A stretch of 64,000 bases of DNA from Arbacia lixula (lineage: Eukaryota > Echinodermata > Echinoidea > Arbacioida > Arbaciidae): the NCBI GenBank assembly GCA_963669155.1, contig OZ022577.1, forward strand, positions 26,381,865 through 26,445,864. The letters run 5' to 3'. The translations under genes were made by a program, and so were the position numbers. The notes under the pieces are model-generated. The model was not told the origin of the DNA and did not search any database. It saw only the letters and a program-made list of their open reading frames with translations. The stretch's first letter is position 1, and each line of letters opens with the position of its first letter. This document shows positions 1 to 12,780 of this stretch, in pieces.

Positions 1-1096
1 TTTGCGGAGGCGGGATGCGCCTTTTGCCCGTAGTAGATTGCATCTTAACTATATAGTAATTCCGATAAACAGCGAGTCACCTTTTCATGAATTCAAGTCA
101 GGTTTCATTTCCCGCCGGATCACGGCACGCTTTTACATGTACGTCATCGGGAGTGGGTATCGAGTGACGAGAATAAAATCATCTTCCTTAAAGGAGAGAA
201 GGAGGACAATTGTTTAAGCGGGAAGATATGATAAATGCGACTTAATCTTATCATTGATAGGCACTGTAGGCACCATCAGAAAAATAGTAAACATGGATAA
301 AGCTATAGTGCGCATTGATAAGGATAACCATTATAATAGCTTGTAAAGTTACCGATGGGACGATTCTTTTTAAACATTCATTCCCGACCGTATTCTAAAC
401 GTTCGTACCTAAAGCGTGGCGGAGTAGTGAATGTTCAGGAGTAAGATTGAATTAAACGTTTACAACTCGGAGAAGATAGCATAATATACGTACACGCATT
501 ATGTAAACGTAACATCTCTTAACTGTTTTTCCTCTCAATTTAAAATATACACATATCTTTTCCACCCTTATGGGATGTCCGAGAGTTTTTGATATTCTAG
601 TTGTACAGCTCATATCATACTTAAAATTAAAAACATACATCAGGTAAATATGGAGATGATACAATAAACTGAGACTGTGGAGGGGTCCAAGGAAGTAGAG
701 CTTGTATGGTGGTAAAACTTTTCCTTTTCTCTTTCTCTTGAAGTGTTATCAAATGAACAAATAGATAATATTCAATTTTAGTACTCTAGCTCTTGTGTAA
801 GGAATGTCGATTATGTTTTCGTTGTGATTGTGTGTTTGTTTTTGCCCTGTATTTAGCGTTAACCTGGGCTTTGTATATTTATATTCCTTTATTGTTTCGA
901 AATGACTAATAAAGTGATCTTGAAGAACAAAAGGTGAATGTCATTTGCTTCAATGTAATGTGTAGAACATGAGAGAAGAAATAGATTATACGAGACTATA
1001 GACAAAGACGGAATGACACTTATATAGAAGTTGATTGGAAGGATAAAGATAGGCCTACGATGTAAAGAAAGTATGAGAGAGAGAGGGAGTGACAGA

Positions 1097-1193
1097 GTTG
1101 TGTGTGTGTGTGTGTGCGTGTGTGCGTGTAAAATTGTGGGAATGTGTGCGTGTAAAGATAAGTGTATGTGTGTGCGCGCGCATGCGTGTGTGA
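1097..1193. repeat. (GT)n microsatellite with GCGT interruptions
   Basis: Alternating GT/GC, with a pure GCGCGCGC stretch. Open frames over it are artefacts. Confidence 0.9.
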
Positions 1194-1317
1194 ATATATG
1201 TATGTATATACACTAGAGAAATCAACAGTACTCGCAAAAACAACTGTGTGTACAAACGGACTACTTTCTACACTTTATATCATTATTTAGGACTTTTTGT
1301 GTATGTATGTTTGCGTA

Positions 1318-1500
1318 GTATTGTGTGTATATGAGCGTGTCGAGTGTGTGCATAATGTGATTTTGTGCTTATGTGTGTGTGAGGCCACACACACACACAC
1401 ACACACACTCACTCACACACACATAGACACCCACACAGAAACACACACACACACACACATACATGCACACGCACACACGCTCACACACGCATTCACGCAA
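1318..1500. repeat. GT tract meeting a CA tract (palindromic microsatellite)
   Basis: GT-rich sequence runs to 1380 (GTGTGTGTGAGGCC) and switches to CACACA up to 1500, so the two halves are self-complementary. Confidence 0.85.
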
Positions 1501-2635
1501 AGGCATACGTACTTACACCGATGATATCAACAAATTCAGTCCACACACACTGACGTCTTTGTAAATCTGTTGGCGTGTCGTTGAATTATCTGGGACATCC
1601 CAAGACGGCCTGGATCCGTGCGACTCAGCCGTCTTAAAGCTGGAGAGTTATCCATGGAATAATTGACGGGGGAGGACATTTCATGGGAATCAATTCCCTT
1701 TATCCACATAGGTCACTCTCTCTGGATGTCTTACACATGACTTCGGAGTCACGTGTGATAATGTCGTAGGATAATGATCCTACATCGGTATGAGGGTCAT
1801 AACTCTTTTCTTTTCCCGCTGTTTTTGTAATTGTTTTTCCGTTTGCTTGGTAACTTCACGATCCTCTCTCCATTTCAACTGTATCTTATTACTGTGTCAT
1901 GAACTGAACAGTCTGTCTGTCTGTCCGTCTGTCTACATCTCTTTGTTCCCCATCTGTCTTGATTCTGTCGTCCTACGTCTTAGTTTCTCTCTGATTGATC
2001 TTGCATGCCACCATTTAACTCATTTATCAACCTTGCACCAGAAATACAGGCAGTGCCCATGTACACGATAAAGAAAAGCTGTATGTATTAATGGCTATGG
2101 TCGAGAAAGAGTTAACCCTTTGACAGGATTACATTTTACATTACCAGATGGACGAGGACACAACGGCGCAGATTTCCTACAGAGACTATGATTCTATATA
2201 TATATAGCTATTATATTTATGATAATGTCTATTTAAACGCTCTTTGATAGATTTTAATACGCTCGTCGTAATAGGCTTACGCTTATCCTGTTTACACCCA
2301 GGCTTTTCAGTCATCATTCTTGATAAAGGTTTATGACCGAAATATTGAGCATACTCACTCTTCTCCGGCGTTATTCATTTATTTGTATATATATACATAT
2401 CTATTATATTGTAACGGAAGAAATGTGTCTCGGAATTGACGTGAAATAGTCCGAGATTAAGACCTAGCTATCAAATATGTGTGTATAATGGCGTAAGAAT
2501 TTAAGTGAACAGCATTGGTAATAAAATACTGGCATTGATCTTACCTCAAAACTGCATGTTGACAACGAAATTTGGTTAGTAATTAAGATTATGAAGTAAA
2601 AATTATATCAACACAGATCGGCATATATACTTACG

Positions 2636-2695
2636 CATACATACATACATACATACACACATGCACACACATACATACATACATACATGCATACA
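2636..2695. repeat. (ATAC)n tetranucleotide repeat
   Basis: CATA repeats with some CACA. Confidence 0.9.
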
Positions 2696-4477
2696 TGTAG
2701 TAACTCGCCTGGTATTTACGCGCGAAATATTATTCAAAATATTCAATTCGAAATATTACGCGCCTTTTGATAAATAATTAGTTCCACCCTCTTACAATGA
2801 TTTGAATAACAATCAAATATCATACCTTTTCAAACTAAACACCTATTCCACTTTATTTCGACTTTCGACAAGATTTTGTAAGCATTTTCAAAATCTCTTT
2901 TGTGAACCATATCTCACCGGGACGAAAAGATCACGTTGGCGCACATCGCATATGAAGTTAACTCTTACTGTGTCAGTGATGCATTTTAACACATCATACA
3001 CACAATCCCATAGAGAAATGATGATTTAGTTTTTTATTCATTTTTGTTCGGTTTATGTTTACGTCCTGCCTCCATTTTCATTATGTGCCAAGTTTACGAA
3101 GTTGGGAATGAAGCACCAAAATATCTGATTCTAATTGAACGGAATACCATTATCCACATGATAGGTGAAATGATGATTAAATTCTATATTACTTTCGTAA
3201 TTTCCTCTCCAAAATATCGCGTCTCAAAGGACAATCAAAATGGCTTATGTGACCCGATTTGCATTCTTCCTTATCGAAGTAAATACAAAGAAACGAAACA
3301 GAAATTAGGGAGTGATGATAATGAGACCGATAATAAAAAAGGAGAGCAAAATGGGCACTTACGCAGTCTCGTGGCTACCCTGGATAGCAATTAGCGCCGC
3401 TCACTGGGGAGCATCTACGGGGCACGCCAGCGGATCGGACCCGTGCTTCCCCCAATAAAACCCAGCGAAACACTGCTCGCCATTCTTAGGCTGTATCAGA
3501 CACACGACCCATAAATTTAAATTTTTATATCGAAAGCCCTGGCGCGCGTGATATTAATTATCATTACGGCTCTGCCGCCTGCTCTGGCGTCGTTGTTGCC
3601 TTGTACCGGGATCCGTTTGTTGTTGCTGCTGGGCCCCTAAATCATTCAGCTCTGCATGTACTGATCTGTCCGGTTTTGTCATAAATTCATGAGTACCGGA
3701 TGGCGGGTTATGGCTAAATATCTACAGTATCTGCCCGTATCATGTGCACATGCAATGACTGTTCGATGATCTAGGGCGCACTGGTACCGGTTGGTCTAAA
3801 GCATTTGGACATAACTGTTTTATGCATGTGCGTACGAATCTAACATTGTTCTTTTCATAGTCATTTTGTCCTTGTGGATCGTGAACTATTCAAACCACTT
3901 TTTCTGCTAGGGGACACTTTTCCTTATATGCTAAAATAAAGTCTTATAATCACGATGAACCGCTCTGCCGTGATGAAAGGCCTCGTGACCAGAATATTTA
4001 GATAATCATAAGTGGATATTTTAATACGTTTCCCTCCGTATGCTTACGTGAGTGGTTCCCAAATTAAGTGTGTTTTATAATGAAAACATACGTAAGAAGC
4101 TGTAAATCAATATGTGGAGTTAATGCACAGTTTCTCTCTCCTACGATCATGTTTATCTATTTATTTAGATATATGTATTTCTTATTATGTATTTCTATCA
4201 TATTTGCCATGTTTATCATTAATATTCTATTTGTTAAGCCGATCTTTCATAGAACTGAAAAAAAAAAACAGTCAAAGGTATTTGTCACTATTGGAAAGGA
4301 ATTATCTTTTAGGAAGATATCCTCCTCAATTTAATTAGTCATCATAATTGGTATCATTATTCTCAGATGTGAGTATAAGTTTCTACACTTAAACTGAGGC
4401 CTTTAGCTCACTGAGTACGCACATGTGATTCTCACTCAAAATGTATGTGATAAATATACAAATGTTTACATAGATAC

Positions 4478-4537
4478 GTGGGTGTAAGTGTGGGTTCGTT
4501 TGTGTGTATGTGTGCGTGTGTGTATGAGTGTGTGCAT

Positions 4538-4570
<33 letters not shown>

Positions 4571-4592
4571 CATGTGTGAGTGTGTGTGTGTC
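4478..4592. repeat. (GT)n microsatellite
   Basis: Imperfect then pure GT of about 24 bases. Confidence 0.9.
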
Positions 4593-4743
4593 AGTTAAGT
4601 GTTTCCCTTTTATATGTTATATTATATATTTCAATTACATTAAGAGCATCTATTCAAAATGCCGCAGTGAGGCGAAAGCGATGATTCAGCCACGACTGGT
4701 GGATATGCATGATAGTGTCGTCCAGCACGCTACTGTTGTTATT

Positions 4744-4757
4744 GTTGCCATAGCGAC
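4744..4757. promoter_or_regulatory. X-box-like site GTTGCCATAGCGAC
   Basis: Fits the X-box consensus with spacer AT. Surrounding 4660-5070 is a GC-richer patch with no recognised exon. Confidence 0.3.
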
Positions 4758-6919
4758 GTGACATTTGCACCTGCTCGGTGGAAAGGAAAAAAACAAGCTC
4801 GTCAGGTGGAATAAAAGTTCGATTAATCAAGCTATCATCGTAGAGGCGGGACCCCCGGCCTCCACCAAGCGGCCTTATAGTCTCGCAATCCACACCATGT
4901 TTGGTCGCCTGTCGATGGTCACACTGGCCTGAGGTTTATGCTCCAAAGCTGGAGTTGAGGCCACCGTAGCTGACCCAATCCCATCAGTCTTGCAACTCTG
5001 CTGTGACTGGCTGAATCGCAGGACCCGGACATTGGAGTTATGCAAGAAGGTGACGTCACATTTCAAGTCTTGAACCCTTACGACTGCAGAACCATGGCAA
5101 AACTATGCAGTTTGCGGTATAGCCTTTAGGCCTACAGGAAAGTTCGGGGACGCATGGTATCATCCTAGCTCAAACAGCAAGAATAGTTGATTGTGCAAGG
5201 GGACGTCAATGCAGCGGTACCCCACTACTATAGAAGTATGTTACTACCTTGGGGAAAGCCTGGGTAAATAATTACGCGGTTGCGCCGTAAAGAAGAGGAG
5301 GGGGGGGGGGGATGTAACATGCTGTAAACTCAGATGTTAAACAATTTTGTACAAAATAGAGAGCACAGTCATTGTCATGACTATTCTATGCGATTTATAC
5401 CGATGCAAAATTGCACAACTGCCACATTAAGGCGTTTTTATTACATTTTCTTGGACTTCTACTTGCATCTAAATCTTTAGATGTTACTCTCAATAAATGA
5501 CAATGATTTTATTTTCTCAAGTCACCCGTGAAGCGTATTGGAGAAATATGACAAACGATTAATCATACTGCAATATATTGTGCGCATTCGATTGCAAGAT
5601 TGATACGCACCGGTGATGTCAAATAATTTCCATACAGATATGATGATAATGTACACCCATGATATATGATCAGTTCAGTTCATATGACACGTATATATCA
5701 ACCAACATTTAAGTTAATATCAGTTCAATGTATGAGCCATGAAGCTGTCTCCATGGTAGCAACAATAAATCGACAACACGTTACTGCCGAGCTATGCGCA
5801 ACAACTTCCTCGTAATTTGTAAATCGAATTTTCGTGTTATTTACTTTCATTAGTTTACAAATTGATTAAAAAAAAATAAACTTGACAATTTCATGAAATG
5901 TAACAATTGCACAGGAGAGGAGTTGAATAAAATTGCATTTAGGAAATTACGATTAGGAAATACAGGTAATTATTATTGCAGATTATTTCGCAAATCTAAA
6001 CCAGGTTAGTTTTTATTTGTTTGTCCCCCGAATTTTTTTTTAATGTAGCTAAGTCATATTCGGTAATATAAATATTTTGCCATACTTCACCTTATCATGA
6101 CTATTGTACTACCGGTATAGTGCAACAAAGCAGCGCGCATAATACCAGTGAAACCACAGGAGCGGGAACGTTGGACACATGCAACATGAACCAGTGGAAG
6201 TAAGTGTGTAGTAACCCATTGGAATTTCAAGGCCCGGTAATATAAGGGTTAAAGTAATTGTTTTTAACATAAATCATGGATCATGGGCATTGAATACGTA
6301 TCTTTTGCTCAAGTAATACATACAAAGCTTACAAAGGTTTAATAGCCATCCGTGGAAAAGGTCTGCGCAAAGAGTATATTTATACAGGGATTAGGTTGGG
6401 TAATGTCTCTAACGGTGGTCCGCAATCTAAAGACAGAAAATTAGAAAGTTTTAAAGGAAAACATCTTTCCTTGTTTACCTCACCCCAACCTTATATATCG
6501 ATGTCTCTGTCACTCGTCAGGATTGCTTGGGATAACAATCTTACATTTGAAGGGAAAATAGCGACACGAAATTAAGACAATAATGCAGAAAAAATTGGTC
6601 CTATAATACACTAAATTACATTTTTTGTATATTATACAACACAAACATACATCGAAGGGGACTTGGATACAAGACTAAGCAAGTAGGTGAAGTGGAAATA
6701 ACTCACGTGACCTTGTCCCGCCGAGTCAGAAAGCTGGACTCAGCCTGGTTTAAGTGACGCGTGCAATAAAAGCATCGATCTGTTTCTCATACTTATTCCT
6801 TCCCATTCGGCCAGCATTGCGCGGGCTTTGTACTACTCCAATCGATCGATTTCTCATGATATTTTGAAAGAGATCTTGCCGCACTTGTCAGGCTCACGTA
6901 CACGTGTTTTAGTAGAATA

Positions 6920-6976
6920 CGGTGTGTGTGCGTAAGTGTGTGTGTGTATGTGTGTGTGTGAGTGTGTGTGTGTGGA
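6920..6976. repeat. (GT)n microsatellite
   Basis: GT with TATG and GAGTG interruptions, followed by a G-rich stretch. Confidence 0.85.
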
Positions 6977-8007
6977 GGGCGAGGGGGGTGGTCTCTGGGG
7001 CGCCCCTTCATCGTATGAAGATAACTAAATGATGTCACAATAATCTTTTTCTGTGGGCGTTTTGCAATACGGGTATACAAACACAAAAATTAGCCAGATT
7101 GTGACCAAAGTTGAATCATCGAGTTTAATTTTCCCTAATTTAGGCGTGTGTGAGGTGTGTGAAGTGTGTGAATGCCGCTATTGACAATAGTGCGCGGTTA
7201 CAAATACGGCGAATGCAATATAAAAACATCACTGTTGATTTATAAATATAAAGTGGCGATTCGCTCTGAACAAAAATCATGTCTCATGGTTGTGACCTTT
7301 AGATATGATTTTAAAATTTGTTCACCATTTTGTTATCCGGTATATAAAAACAAATGTATACTTTTCGGGAAATGGTTACATCTTTGCCCCGCAGGTGATC
7401 TAAACACAATTTTAATTATCCCTCGGATGAGCATCGTAGTAATAGCTTTGTTTTTACATACTCTTGTGCAAATATTTTTTTCCACATCACTCAAAGCACA
7501 GCCTATACTTCGACTCATGTTTATGTATGCTTCTCCCGAGCGAATCCAACGTTCAATATACAGAAATATTGGAAAATTGTTTTGTATTATAATCCTCTCA
7601 GTGCTAGGCCCAAACATAATGTTTTAGTTCTTACACACTACTGAACACATGGTAATGAAAGGGTTAAGTTTAACATGTTTTTCTGTTTTAACATTTCGGT
7701 TCACAAAATTACACAATGTTATACTACGCTGAATCTTGTACTTATCAGGTTTATAGGGGAGGTATGGAAGCCATGCCTCTGATGACCCTGCAGGAGAAAA
7801 AATATAATCAATTTAGTAACCATAGTTTCATTTAAATGACGCTTACAAATCTAATCGTCGCAAGAGCCGAATGAGGAAGGCTTGATAACAATTATAAAAT
7901 TTAGTTATCATGATAATGGATGGTGTTTAGAGCTCCATTCTTGCTCTCGGTGTCTCGTTCTACCTCTCCTTTCATTATTCCCTTCCTCCGTGTCCACCAG
8001 ATCTACT

Positions 8008-8240
8008 CTCTCTCTCTCTCTTTCTCTCTTTCTCTCTTGCCCTATCCCTCTCTATATTACTTCCGCAGTTCATCATTCTTCACCCTTCTATTATTGTCAT
8101 TACCATCATAATAACTGTTATCGTTATTTTATTCTTATCATCATGATTATTTTAATCATTATTATCATTCCCATCATTATGATTATTACTATCAACATTT
8201 TATCATAATTATCACTTTTATTATTATCATCATCAGTATA
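8008..8240. repeat. (CT)n followed by ATT/ATC-rich simple sequence
   Basis: CT run at 8008-8040, then ATT/ATC/ATG triplet-like low complexity to 8240. Confidence 0.75.
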
Positions 8241-8431
8241 AATATTTACCCTCCTACTCTTTTCTTTCTCACCGTCTTCCTACTCTTCCTACTCCTCTGT
8301 TTGCTTACCCTTTCTAAGCTTGCCGTCTCTTTTCTTTCTTATTATACCTTTGATTTGCATTTAAAACCACACGACATCAATTTATCGAATGGTTGTGACA
8401 TGTTATAGTGATCAATAATGACGTTGCGTCT

Positions 8432-8820
8432 TTAAAGGGAATATACTGTAATGGGAAGACAAAAAAGCTTTCAAAAGGTGATCGTGAGCAATCTTCGCAC
8501 CAATTGTCATAAATTCATGTATTTTCCATTTTTTGGAAACTTGCTGAAAGTTATTTGCTCTTAAATGATCCACAGTCGGAGTTATAAATTCCCAAATTGA
8601 TTAAAAAATCCACAAATCCCTAAAATGTTCGGTCCGGATAATTTGAGGATTTGTGATTTAATCACTAATTACTCAGAATGTGGATCATTTGAGAGCAAAT
8701 AACTCTCAGCAAGTTTCTTAAATGGACAATACTTGAATTTAAGACAATTGGTTAGAAGATTGCTCACAATCACCCTTTTGAAGGCTTTTTTGGTCTTCCC
8801 AGTACAGTATATTCCTTTAA
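8432..8820. mobile_element. TTAA-flanked fold-back MITE
   Basis: Body 8436-8816 (381 bp) flanked by TTAA at 8432-8435 and 8817-8820. TIR arms exceed 150 bp: AGGGAATATACTGTAATGGG left, AGGAATATACTGTACTGGG (reverse complement) right, and the pairing continues through AGCAATCTTC and inward (TGATCCACA ... TGTGGATCA). No transposase. Fold-back of high stability. Confidence 0.85.
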
Positions 8821-9231
8821 ATGGCAACGCATTTGGAAACCATCCCACTGTCCGTCCATCATAGGCCTGTGATTTCGGTGTTCGGATACAACATGTACAA
8901 CGAATTAGATTATCGTAATGTGGTATACACTAGCATTTGTTATATCAATAGTAGTCAAGAAGATGTCACACAACCTATTGTCATATTCGACATAATGAAG
9001 CAAGCAGCCTGCCTAATATCCAATCTGCACGACATCACGACTCGCCATAGCCTTACATAATGTAACGGAACAACTTAATTAATCGGAATACGCTTATAGA
9101 AAATATATCTAGGTCATATAATATAATTATACTTGTATTGGGCCTATTTTCAGTATTTTCTCTGATCAGTGTTATTGAACAGAAACTTCATAATGGAAAC
9201 AAAGTACAAAGGAGCATACAAAAAAGCACTA

Positions 9232-9233
9232 AG

Positions 9234-9267
<34 letters not shown>

Positions 9268-9269
9268 TG

Positions 9270-9300
<31 letters not shown>

Positions 9301-9346
9301 AGAATAAAGGTTGCGATGGCGCTGATTTATATATATATATATAAAT
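9232..9346. repeat. (TA)n microsatellites left of the gap
   Basis: TA runs at 9232-9297 and 9328-9346 enclose the short sequence AAGAATAAAGGTTGCGATGG (9299-9318), which continues CGCTGATT. Confidence 0.9.
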
Positions 9347-9546
9347 NNNNNNNNNNNNNNNNNNNNNNNNNNNNNNNNNNNNNNNNNNNNNNNNNNNNNN
9401 NNNNNNNNNNNNNNNNNNNNNNNNNNNNNNNNNNNNNNNNNNNNNNNNNNNNNNNNNNNNNNNNNNNNNNNNNNNNNNNNNNNNNNNNNNNNNNNNNNNN
9501 NNNNNNNNNNNNNNNNNNNNNNNNNNNNNNNNNNNNNNNNNNNNNN
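9347..9546. other. Assembly gap, 200 N
   Basis: Exactly 200 N between two near-copies of the same TA-flanked sequence; true length unknown. A TA/GA microsatellite probably caused it. Confidence 1.
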
Positions 9547-9624
9547 ATATATATATATATATAAAAGAAGAATAAAGGCTGCGATGGCGCTGATTTATAT
9601 ATATATATATATATATATGTATAT

Positions 9625-9658
<34 letters not shown>
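9547..9658. repeat. (TA)n plus (GA)n right of the gap
   Basis: A second copy of GAAGAATAAAGG(C)TGCGATGG lies at 9566-9588 between TA runs, then GA at 9627-9658. Confidence 0.9.
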
Positions 9659-9659
<1 letters not shown>

Positions 9660-9853
9660 GATTTGAATAAATCTAGGATGATTGCAAAACATAACGTGTA
9701 TTTCCTATTCTTGCTTAGTCTCCATGAAAAAGACACAGTATTATAATAAGTATTATAATTAAAGAACGTCAACAAATTGAGACACTACATTCACATCTTG
9801 TGTAGATCACGAGGTTTCCTTACGTAAAAATATCTTTGATTTGAATTTGGAAA

Positions 9854-9856
<3 letters not shown>

Positions 9857-9899
<43 letters not shown>

Positions 9900-9902
9900 A
9901 GG
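9857..9902. repeat. (GA)n microsatellite
   Basis: Pure GA of about 40 bases then GAAAGAGAAAGG. Confidence 0.9.
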
Positions 9903-10319
9903 ATGGAAGAGAGTATGTAAAGAAAGATAGGGAAAGCTGACTTACAAGTTTGCTTTCTAACTGTTTGTTGTTACATTGACGTAATGTCTATTACACAAAG
10001 CATCTTTTTATTTGAATTGCCATACATGCATCCAACTCGAATCGGACCAACCGTATAGCTTACCCAATCACCCACTCAACAAATATAGAACTCTTGTTGT
10101 TTGTAAGAAGCTTGTCTAAGCCTTCACATAACCCAGGTTTGTACAAATATGATTACAGTTTGTGAAATGAAAGCTCCACCTTGGGTTCATCTCAAATGTG
10201 AAAATGCTATGATATTGACTGTACGCCTCTACATCACGAGTCTCTTCTGCTATTTATGTTGAGCCGTATTATTTCAGGAGACATGCAGCACCCGGGGGAA
10301 CAATATTTGGCGCAATTTA

Positions 10320-10775
10320 GCCTGGTAATAAAACAGAACAGTGTCTGCAATAAATCCAGGTACGAACTATATTGGAGCAATATGAAGATCACCTATATAT
10401 AGAGTAAGCGTGGATAGCAGTGAGATATTTGATAGCGATGTGAACTAATGTGTACCCTACGTGATATGCTGTAAAGGTTTATCAATTTGATTTTATCTCA
10501 CTACGTGTTCATCGTGCGTCTTCAATGATTTTATCTTATCGAACGGGAAAAATTATGTGTCTACATTTTTGTAATATAAACGGGAATAAAAGACAACAGT
10601 GTCTGCAGTATATCTAGGACTATATTGAATCGGTATGGACATCACTACTATAAATAGAGCAAGAGTGCATAGTAGTGACATTTCATAGTAATGTGATCCA
10701 AAGTGTAGGCGATATGCTATTCTTTAAGATCCATCATTTCGTCCCGGTTTCATCCTGCGTCTTGGATACTATTAT
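10320..10775 (+). repeat. Degenerate direct repeat, two units of about 250 bp
   Basis: 10327-10545 and 10582-10775 share in order: AATAAAACAGAACAGTGTCTGCA / ...AGACAACAGTGTCTGCA, ACTATATTG, ATATAGAGTAAGCGTGGATAGCAGTGA / ATAGAGCAAGAGTGCATAGTAGTGA, GATATGCT and CATCxTGCGTCTT. Units are diverged. Function unknown. Confidence 0.6.
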
Positions 10776-11504
10776 TCTATAGTGATGGGTTTCACCTCAT
10801 ACTCCTGACATGCTGCTACCATTTGGGATGCTAGAATACATAAACAAATATATACATTAACTGTGCATTTGGGTTTGACTAATGTTATGCAACTATGAGT
10901 GCATTTTGAATTCATTTTCTTTGAGTGAAAGCAAAACAACAGGAAAGAAAGAGGGAATAGAAGTTCGATGATGATTCGGACCTTCATGAAAAAGTTGCGT
11001 AAATGCAAGCAAAAGCTAGTCTACGCGATTCTCAAACTAGTACATCTAATACTGAGAAAATGGTTTTGATTTAATAGGAAGCTCTAATGATATAAGCTTT
11101 GCTTTGAACGTATGCTCGTGTAGACTGTCATGTACACTCTCCCTAAAAAAGCGTTCCCCTTTATCTCTTATGATATACAATCATATTCATAATGCTTCCT
11201 ATCTAGGATGTAATGTTGGAAGGATGTAGGCCTATTGATGCATAATTCAACAGAGTTGCTTCTCCCAACTATTGAATACCGATTATTGACTTTCTCATGT
11301 GGCTATCTATTAATTCAGTATATTATGGCGAGTTCAAAATAAACCAGTAAAATTGTAAGAATATATATATTCGACACAAACTGCTTACAAAAGTTAATCA
11401 CTATCAAAAACGTTGATGCTGACTTTTATTTCGATTTCAAGAGAGAACATAAATAAGCAGACCGCCTTCAGGAAAACGCGATGTTTTATATGGCTCGTAT
11501 TCCT

Positions 11505-11785
11505 AACAGAGGTTTAACGAAAATGTACTAAACCTGGTATAACTTTATAGGACGCCAAAGAAAATAACAAGAAACGTGATTATTGATTCAATATAATTGA
11601 ATTTGTTCTCAGAATCACTATGGTATATTGAGTCTGTCCACTCAAAAACCACAAAGAATAATTGGAGTCACCCTTTTTGTGATTCTCTGATGAAAGTCAA
11701 TGATTTTGTGACGGCGTCAGATAACTTATATTGCGCCCCATTAAGTTAATCTACTTATAGTACGCGGTCTAACATAAACCACCGT
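11505..11785. mobile_element. Diverged fold-back element, copy A
   Basis: Begins AACAGAGGTTTAACG, with CACTAAACCTG-like and TTTAT(A/G)GG(A/G)CGCC internal to the arm, and ends with a diverged reverse complement (GCGCCCCATTAAGTTAATCT). The middle AATATAATTGAATTTGTTCTC then CACTATGGTATATTGAGT is found inverted in copy B. Confidence 0.55.
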
Positions 11786-12180
11786 GGTGGATACGGGCAT
11801 TTTGCTTACAAAGCATAGTTACCCACTGTCCCCCTATAATGGCGACCATGACTTTTGTGCGCTCAGCGCTGTAGGCAGGGATAAAATGACTCCAGCCACT
11901 TACGATCTAATTTATCCCTGCAAATTATTTAAGGCAAAGAATATCCCTCCAAATTAAATGATTAATTATTTATTTTCCCTCAAGGCTAGAGCGCTCAGAG
12001 GGTCCATATCTGAAATTGCTCGTTGAATGAGTGTATCTCGCTGACAGCAATTGCCGATATTGTTTGGGACGTTCAGTCGCACTTTTCTTCTCACATTCAG
12101 ATTCATAACGTAATGATAGGTAAACGGTATTACGTTGAAGTTAGATATAATAGGTATGTTAGTTTCATTGTTCCTTATTT

Positions 12181-12468
12181 TGAACAGAGGGTTAACGCAA
12201 ACAGCGCACTAAACCTGAACTAACTTTATGGGGCGCCAAATAAATAATCTGATGTCACAAAATTATTCATTTTTTTCCACAAAATTACAAGAGTGGGTGA
12301 ATTCAGTTATTCGTTGTGATTATTTTGTGGACAAACTCAATATACCATAGCGATTCCGAGGACAAAATCACTTAAATTGAATCAAGAATACTGTTTGAAC
12401 TTGTTTTATTTGGCGCCTCATAAAGTTAGTTCAAGTGTAGTGCACTGTTTGCTTTAAACCTCTGTTCA
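12181..12468. mobile_element. Fold-back element, copy B (288 bp)
   Basis: TIRs TGAACAGAGGGTTAACGCAA and CCTCTGTTCA (end), arms of about 60 bp including the palindromic GGCGCCAAATAA. Interior has the CTCAATATACCATAG segment that is inverted relative to copy A. No coding capacity. Confidence 0.7.
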
Positions 12469-12731
12469 GAGTAAGGGTTATCGTGTTGTGAATACTGTAC
12501 TGAATCAATCTGAAATCGAACTGCCATTGCGTGCATAAGATGTTGAGCATTACCATTGTCATAAATTGTCCATGTAGCAATGTCTCATGTTCAGGTAATG
12601 TATGGACCGAACAATGCAACGGGTGTGGTTGATGACGAATGCCGATAAGACCTGCTAAGGCTGACCACATTTATAGCAAATTAAGAGGAATGAAACATAT
12701 TCAGTTGAGTTAGATGGACAAGAACACAAAA

Positions 12732-12739
12732 AACACACA

Positions 12740-12778
<39 letters not shown>
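12732..12778. repeat. (AC)n microsatellite
   Basis: CA repeats of about 45 bases. Confidence 0.9.

Positions 12779-12780
<2 letters not shown>

Larger units (their letters stand above)
1..8431. other. Intergenic block 1-8.4 kb: no gene recognised
   Basis: AT-rich with dispersed GT/CA and ATAC microsatellites (see entries). Patches at 3390-3750 and 1590-1790 have higher GC and complex, non-repetitive sequence, but no exon with consistent splice phases was found. The longest open frame, 7172-7627 (151 codons), has no recognisable domain. Confidence 0.5.

Noticed and set aside
3044-3394. 116-codon frame
   Set aside because: No domain; composition typical of AT-rich noncoding DNA.
7172-7627. 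151-codon plus-strand frame
   Set aside because: No recognisable domain, AT-rich, a 94-codon frame open on the opposite strand, no splice or promoter support. Kept only as an uncertain possibility.
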